From the NCBI RefSeq assembly GCF_022458985.1, contig NC_061777.1, positions 11,993,668 to 12,057,667 on the forward strand: a DNA stretch of 64,000 bases, in the 5' to 3' direction. Below the pieces are notes generated by a model. The model was given only the letters and a program-made list of their open reading frames with translations, was not told the origin of the DNA and searched no databases. The position numbers were made by a program, and so were the translations under genes. Below are positions 60,201 to 64,000 of the stretch, in pieces. The stretch comes from Mugil cephalus. Lineage: Eukaryota; Chordata; Actinopteri; Mugiliformes; Mugilidae. Every line of letters starts with the position of its first letter. Within the stretch, counting starts at the first letter, position 1.

Positions 60201-63200
60201 ATGTATTATTATAATATTAATATTTAAAAAGACAAAAAAAGAGTGTTACTTTGCATCTGCTGCAGGAAATCCTACACAAGATCTTCATGTTGCATGGTTA
60301 CTGTTAAAGTGTATTACGATGCCACTCAGGTGTCGTGTCTCTGTGAGTTCACCATAACCAGAACTGAACATTTTATAGTTTTTCTTACTTTGTCTGTCTT
60401 AATCTTAACATTTGTGTGTGTGTGTTTTTTTTTATTAATGTTTGCTTTCATTTTCCTTTCGTGCAGCTCTTCTTGGACTACACTGTCGAGACGTACTCCA
60501 AGTTCATTCAGGGTGAAGACACATTTGAGGCTGAGGATGAATCATTTCTCAATAAACTAAGTAAGCGCTGCATCTTTCTGTAATTATATGTTAATAACAA
60601 GCAGGTCTTTGTGTGTATTTATGCTTAATACCATATTGGACATGGAGGTGGATATTTTCAGTTTATGTGTAATACATTTGTCTTCACAGAGAAGCTGTAC
60701 AATGTTGATGAGGCCCTGCTGGCCTCCATGGAGGAGAAGCACAGAATACTCACTGATGAGGTTGAACGACTGGAGAAAGAAAGTCAGACTGTAAGACACG
60801 TATCACTGTTTACCTTATTATGTAGAGTAAGACCAATAATTCTGAGTGGAAACAGAAAGTTTAAGCACTGATAGAAAACTATTTTTGATTTTGTGGCTGT
60901 AAGTTGAAGTCGATAATATGGAACTTTTTAGTTTTAATAATAATGATGATTTCCTATGTCTTCCTGGACAGGACCGTCTCATGACCAAGAAGATGGAAAA
61001 AATGAAGCTGCAGACAGACCTGAAGAAACTCCAGAGTTATCGAAGCAGCCTCGAGTCTTTTAAAGCCAACTTGGAGAACAAAGCTTCAGAGCTGAAAGAT
61101 GAGCTGGAAACAACTGGTAAATACAGACAACACAGCCTTGATTCAGTCATAGTCTGAATAACCGGATGTCAACAGTTTGAGTGAAACCAGACCCCATTTT
61201 TTTTCTGTCTGCTTGTCAAAAAGTCAGCGTAGGAAACCACAGACTCCAGTCCAGCAACCTACATGTTGAAAATGGTTTTGAAGGATTGTTGTCTGACTCC
61301 GATGATCAAGTGTAATTCGTTTCCAGGTGGAGGCGTGAGCCAGAATTTATTTGCCGGATGTTTTTACTTCTGACTCTGGGACAATGACTATAGGAGCACA
61401 TTGACACAGACAATGTACCGAATTGTTTCAGTTCACACGAGATTCAGCTTCATCTCTTACAGAAGCACATAGTTTATATACTGGAAGTCTTCTATGTTTT
61501 TTGTGGCAGTTCTTTGCAAAGTGAAAGTTCTCGCCTCCTTCTCTCTTTATATCAATGAGTAATTATTAATTGCACAGTTACTCAGTAACGTTGTGCTTCG
61601 ATATGCTTTTACATAACTTCTGTTATTGTTTTTTTTTTTTTTTCAGTCAGTCATCTGGAATCTCTGAAACACGAGAGAGACGAACTGCAGCACATCCTGC
61701 AAAACCAGAAGTTCACTCCAGCCGATGTAGAGAGGATCAACAGAGAGAAGAGGGAACTGCAGCAGACCATCACCAGTCTCACCAAGTCTCTTGAAGATGC
61801 TGAACAGCACAAGTGGAACGAGGAGATCGCTCTGGCCAAAGTGAAAGAGAAGGTACTGTATTTACATCTAGTTTGTATGCAAAGAAGAGCAGCCACAGGC
61901 CCATTCTGTCGGTAGGTAGTAGGTAGGTATTTAAATAGATTTTGTCCGTTTGATACATATTCTGACCTGTGATTTTACTTTTGCTTTTCCTGCTCCTCTT
62001 CCTCTTCCATCCGGTCGTTTCCCTCAATTCCAGGCGGAGTTGAAGCTGACCGAGTACCACAAGCTGGCACGTAAACTGAAGCTGATGCCTCCCTCTGCTG
62101 AGAACGCCTGTGGTCACGATTTTGAGATCAGGGCTTTTGAATGCGGGACCAGCAGCTCTGTTCAGCATAAAACACAGATACAGGTAATTTACAGCATAGG
62201 TGCTGACGTTCTTATCTTGATCAATCTTAATTTAAAACCAGTATTTCTTGATGTCTTACTATTCTGTATTTTGCACCCCCTGTTTTTGTAGATGCTCCTG
62301 AGAAAGCTGATCAGCGACGTGGAGGAGGAGAACAGTCGTTTAACCAACATGAAACTAAGTCTGGAGGAATCCTGTGAACAGGTAACAACACATTTAAGCT
62401 TCGGTATTGTATGTGTTGTCAGAAATATTACAGTAAGCAACAACAGACGCATCTCAACCTGATTTATGATGGGATTTATAATGAAAATGTGTCTTAATCT
62501 TCCAGCTAAATTCTAACATCATGGACAAGTCCAACGATCTGAAGCAGCTGAGAGAGCAGATCCGCAAACTGGACGAACGGCTGGATTCTGACATGCAGGT
62601 ATAGTTTGTTTTGTGCTCCGGGATGCAGAAAATATGTTCTTCAAACGTCAGGGTGCTTCATACTGTATGTTTACGTGTGTTTAGGAGTTGGCCCGGGAGG
62701 AACAGGAGTGGGCAGCCGAGATGGAGTCCGTGGAAAACCACCGCAAACTTCTCGAGAAGAAAGTTAATTTCGGTTACGACGAGGCTCTGCAGCAACTCAA
62801 GGCGGCACAGCAACAGTGAGCAACAACTACCGTCTTCACAAGCAAAATTCTCAATACCCCTGGTTGTACAGTGCCACTCAAAAAACAATGACAAATGGCT
62901 GTTGAAGTTCTGTTTTATATTTTTATATTGACCTCTTTTAGACATATTTGTAAAGTGAGAGTTTTTGGAATTAATTTTAAAATCACTGGGGTCTGATAGA
63001 ACCTAAGACTTATGGCCTTTTCTTCTCAAGGTACCACCTAGTGCTGCAGGAGACTAATGAGGAGAGGCGAACAGTAGCCAACAACCTGGCATCTGTGTTT
63101 ACCACAGCTGCTAACCACTTGTCCATTACAGAGGTAACTTTCCTCCAACCCCATGTCTTTCTAATAAATGTACTTAATGTGCAGGTGTCTACTATGTCTA

Positions 63201-63706
63201 CTATGAACATAAAAAAAAATCTATTTTATGTTAAAAAAAAAGTTCTAATCTTTTTTTCTCAACCCTGAACACAGCCACACGAGTGATTCCAATGACACTG
63301 TATTCATTGTCATGACTAAAAACCGTCAAAGTTGAAATTGCTAAATGCAATGTTAGGAAGCAAGTGAGCATTTTGTCAAAGTTGACGTGTTAGAAGCTGG
63401 AAAACTGGGAACATTTATTTGAGCAACATTTACACAAGGTAATATGTGGTTGTTAGGCGACTGGGTCAGAGCATCTCCACAACATTAAACGAGCCACAGT
63501 AGCTGCTGAAAATGTTAATGTTGGCTCTGACAGAGACGTGTCCGAACTTACCACCTCTTTTCCGTCTTGTATGACAGAAGTCCATGGAGGATCTGCACAG
63601 CCGTGTGCAGCAGATGTGCTCTAAGGCTGTGGAAGAGGACGACGCCGCTCTACAGAAGATGCGGGAAACTCTGAAGACCTTCAAGTCCAAGGCCGACAGT
63701 TTATAA
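57203..63706 (+). CDS. ndc80: Kinetochore protein NDC80 (HEC1)
   Basis: Seventeen coding exons: 57203-57210, 57739-57834, 58315-58398, 58682-58808, 59436-59608, 59849-59951, 60062-60151, 60467-60560, 60690-60790, 60972-61116, 61647-61852, 62034-62183, 62292-62381, 62506-62598, 62685-62815, 63031-63133 and 63578-63706. They sum to 1923 bases, 640 aa (human 642), with all phases closing. NDC80 with NUF2, SPC24 and SPC25 couples kinetochores to spindle microtubules. A basic, Ser/Thr-rich N tail (1 to about 80; Aurora-type R-R-x-S/T sites such as RRTSFF) precedes a calponin-homology domain (about 83-200; [20 protein letters not shown]), then a long coiled coil broken near [18 protein letters not shown], the loop region. 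Coding exon 1 holds only ATG GAG CG; a second ATG (MSRVTG) in exon 2 would drop five residues. Confidence 0.96.
57987..58062 (-). repeat. LINE-like 3' tail (minus orientation)
   Basis: TTAGACTAGATTAGATCACA then TAGATACTTTATTTATCCCC is the reverse complement of the same kind of tail as at 13165-13262. It lies in an ndc80 intron. Confidence 0.5.
63352..63553 (+). mobile_element. Tc1-like transposon 5' fragment (copy 4) in last ndc80 intron
   Basis: It carries AAGCAAGTGAGCATTTTGTC, GACGTGTTAGAAGCTGGAAA, GCGACTGGGTCAGAGCATCT and AATGTTAATGTTGGCTCTGA in the order found in the 5' half of fish Tc1-like transposase genes, with deletions between. The terminal repeat is missing. It ends about 25 bp before the first base of the last ndc80 exon (63578). 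Confidence 0.75.
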
Positions 63707-64000
63707 AGAGACAGCGAGGCGGAGGCCTGTAGGTCCATCCTGCAGACCTCTGCATGTAAATATGCCCTGTGTGTTGTTCTTAATGTTTTTAAGGTGGTGG
63801 GGTATCTTTGGGATAAACACGTAAATATCCACATTGATGGCCTCCACGGTCTTGACAGCTCTTTATAACGTAACACAAGCTTTTCTTTATCTATTTACTT
63901 TTCTCCTAGTCACCAGTCTCCCCTTCTTTTCTTGAACTGTTAATTGCAAAGGCAATTATTTTAAAGTTGTTGTTTTGGAGGATGTGTTTGCTCTTTTTTT
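63707..64000 (+). other. ndc80: ndc80 3' UTR, cut by the window end
   Basis: T-rich sequence follows the TAA stop. No AATAAA is seen before the window ends, so the transcript end lies outside. Confidence 0.6.

Noticed and set aside
63466-63876. 136-codon minus-strand frame over the end of ndc80
   Set aside because: It runs antisense through the last ndc80 exon and the Tc1-like fragment; no splice or start support.

Overview
This is a vertebrate nuclear window, almost certainly from a ray-finned (teleost) fish. It holds four multi-exon protein genes with GT-AG introns, many (CA)n and (TA)n microsatellites, Tc1-like transposon fragments with fish-type terminal repeats, and CpG-rich promoters. 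No bacterial, viral or plasmid features were seen.

Layout: (1) 1-330, a CpG-rich promoter-like stretch at the window edge. (2) About 720-8940, lmbrd2 on the minus strand. (3) 9890-10330, a candidate two-exon gene for an 86-residue protein on the minus strand that I do not recognise. (4) 10340-18290, intergenic DNA with transposon remnants. (5) About 18290-29650, slc1a3 (glial glutamate transporter EAAT1/GLAST) on the plus strand; its nine coding exons close exactly in frame to 534 aa. (6) 31085-31362, a minisatellite, followed by the nipbl promoter. (7) About 31450-56000, nipbl (cohesin loader) on the plus strand; 47 coding exons close exactly in frame to 2542 aa. (8) About 57050-64000, ndc80 (outer kinetochore) on the plus strand; 17 coding exons give 640 aa, and the 3' UTR runs off the end.

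The order lmbrd2, slc1a3, nipbl matches human 5p13.2. The human genes between LMBRD2 and SLC1A3 (SKP2, NADK2, RANBP3L) are not seen here, and ndc80 (human chromosome 18) lies next to nipbl. This suggests gene loss and rearrangement after the teleost genome duplication. The four genes do not form one pathway: nipbl and ndc80 both act in chromosome segregation, slc1a3 clears synaptic glutamate, and lmbrd2 is a multipass membrane protein.

I found no clearly new biological system. The best leads are the unrecognised small gene at 9.9-10.3 kb; three lmbrd2 splice acceptors whose upstream tracts are (TG)n repeats; an upstream ORF in nipbl that is joined across a splice junction; a family of internally deleted Tc1-like elements; and two transposon remnants lying 25-45 bp upstream of nipbl and ndc80 splice acceptors. 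All calls come from reading the sequence by eye; no alignment or database search was run.
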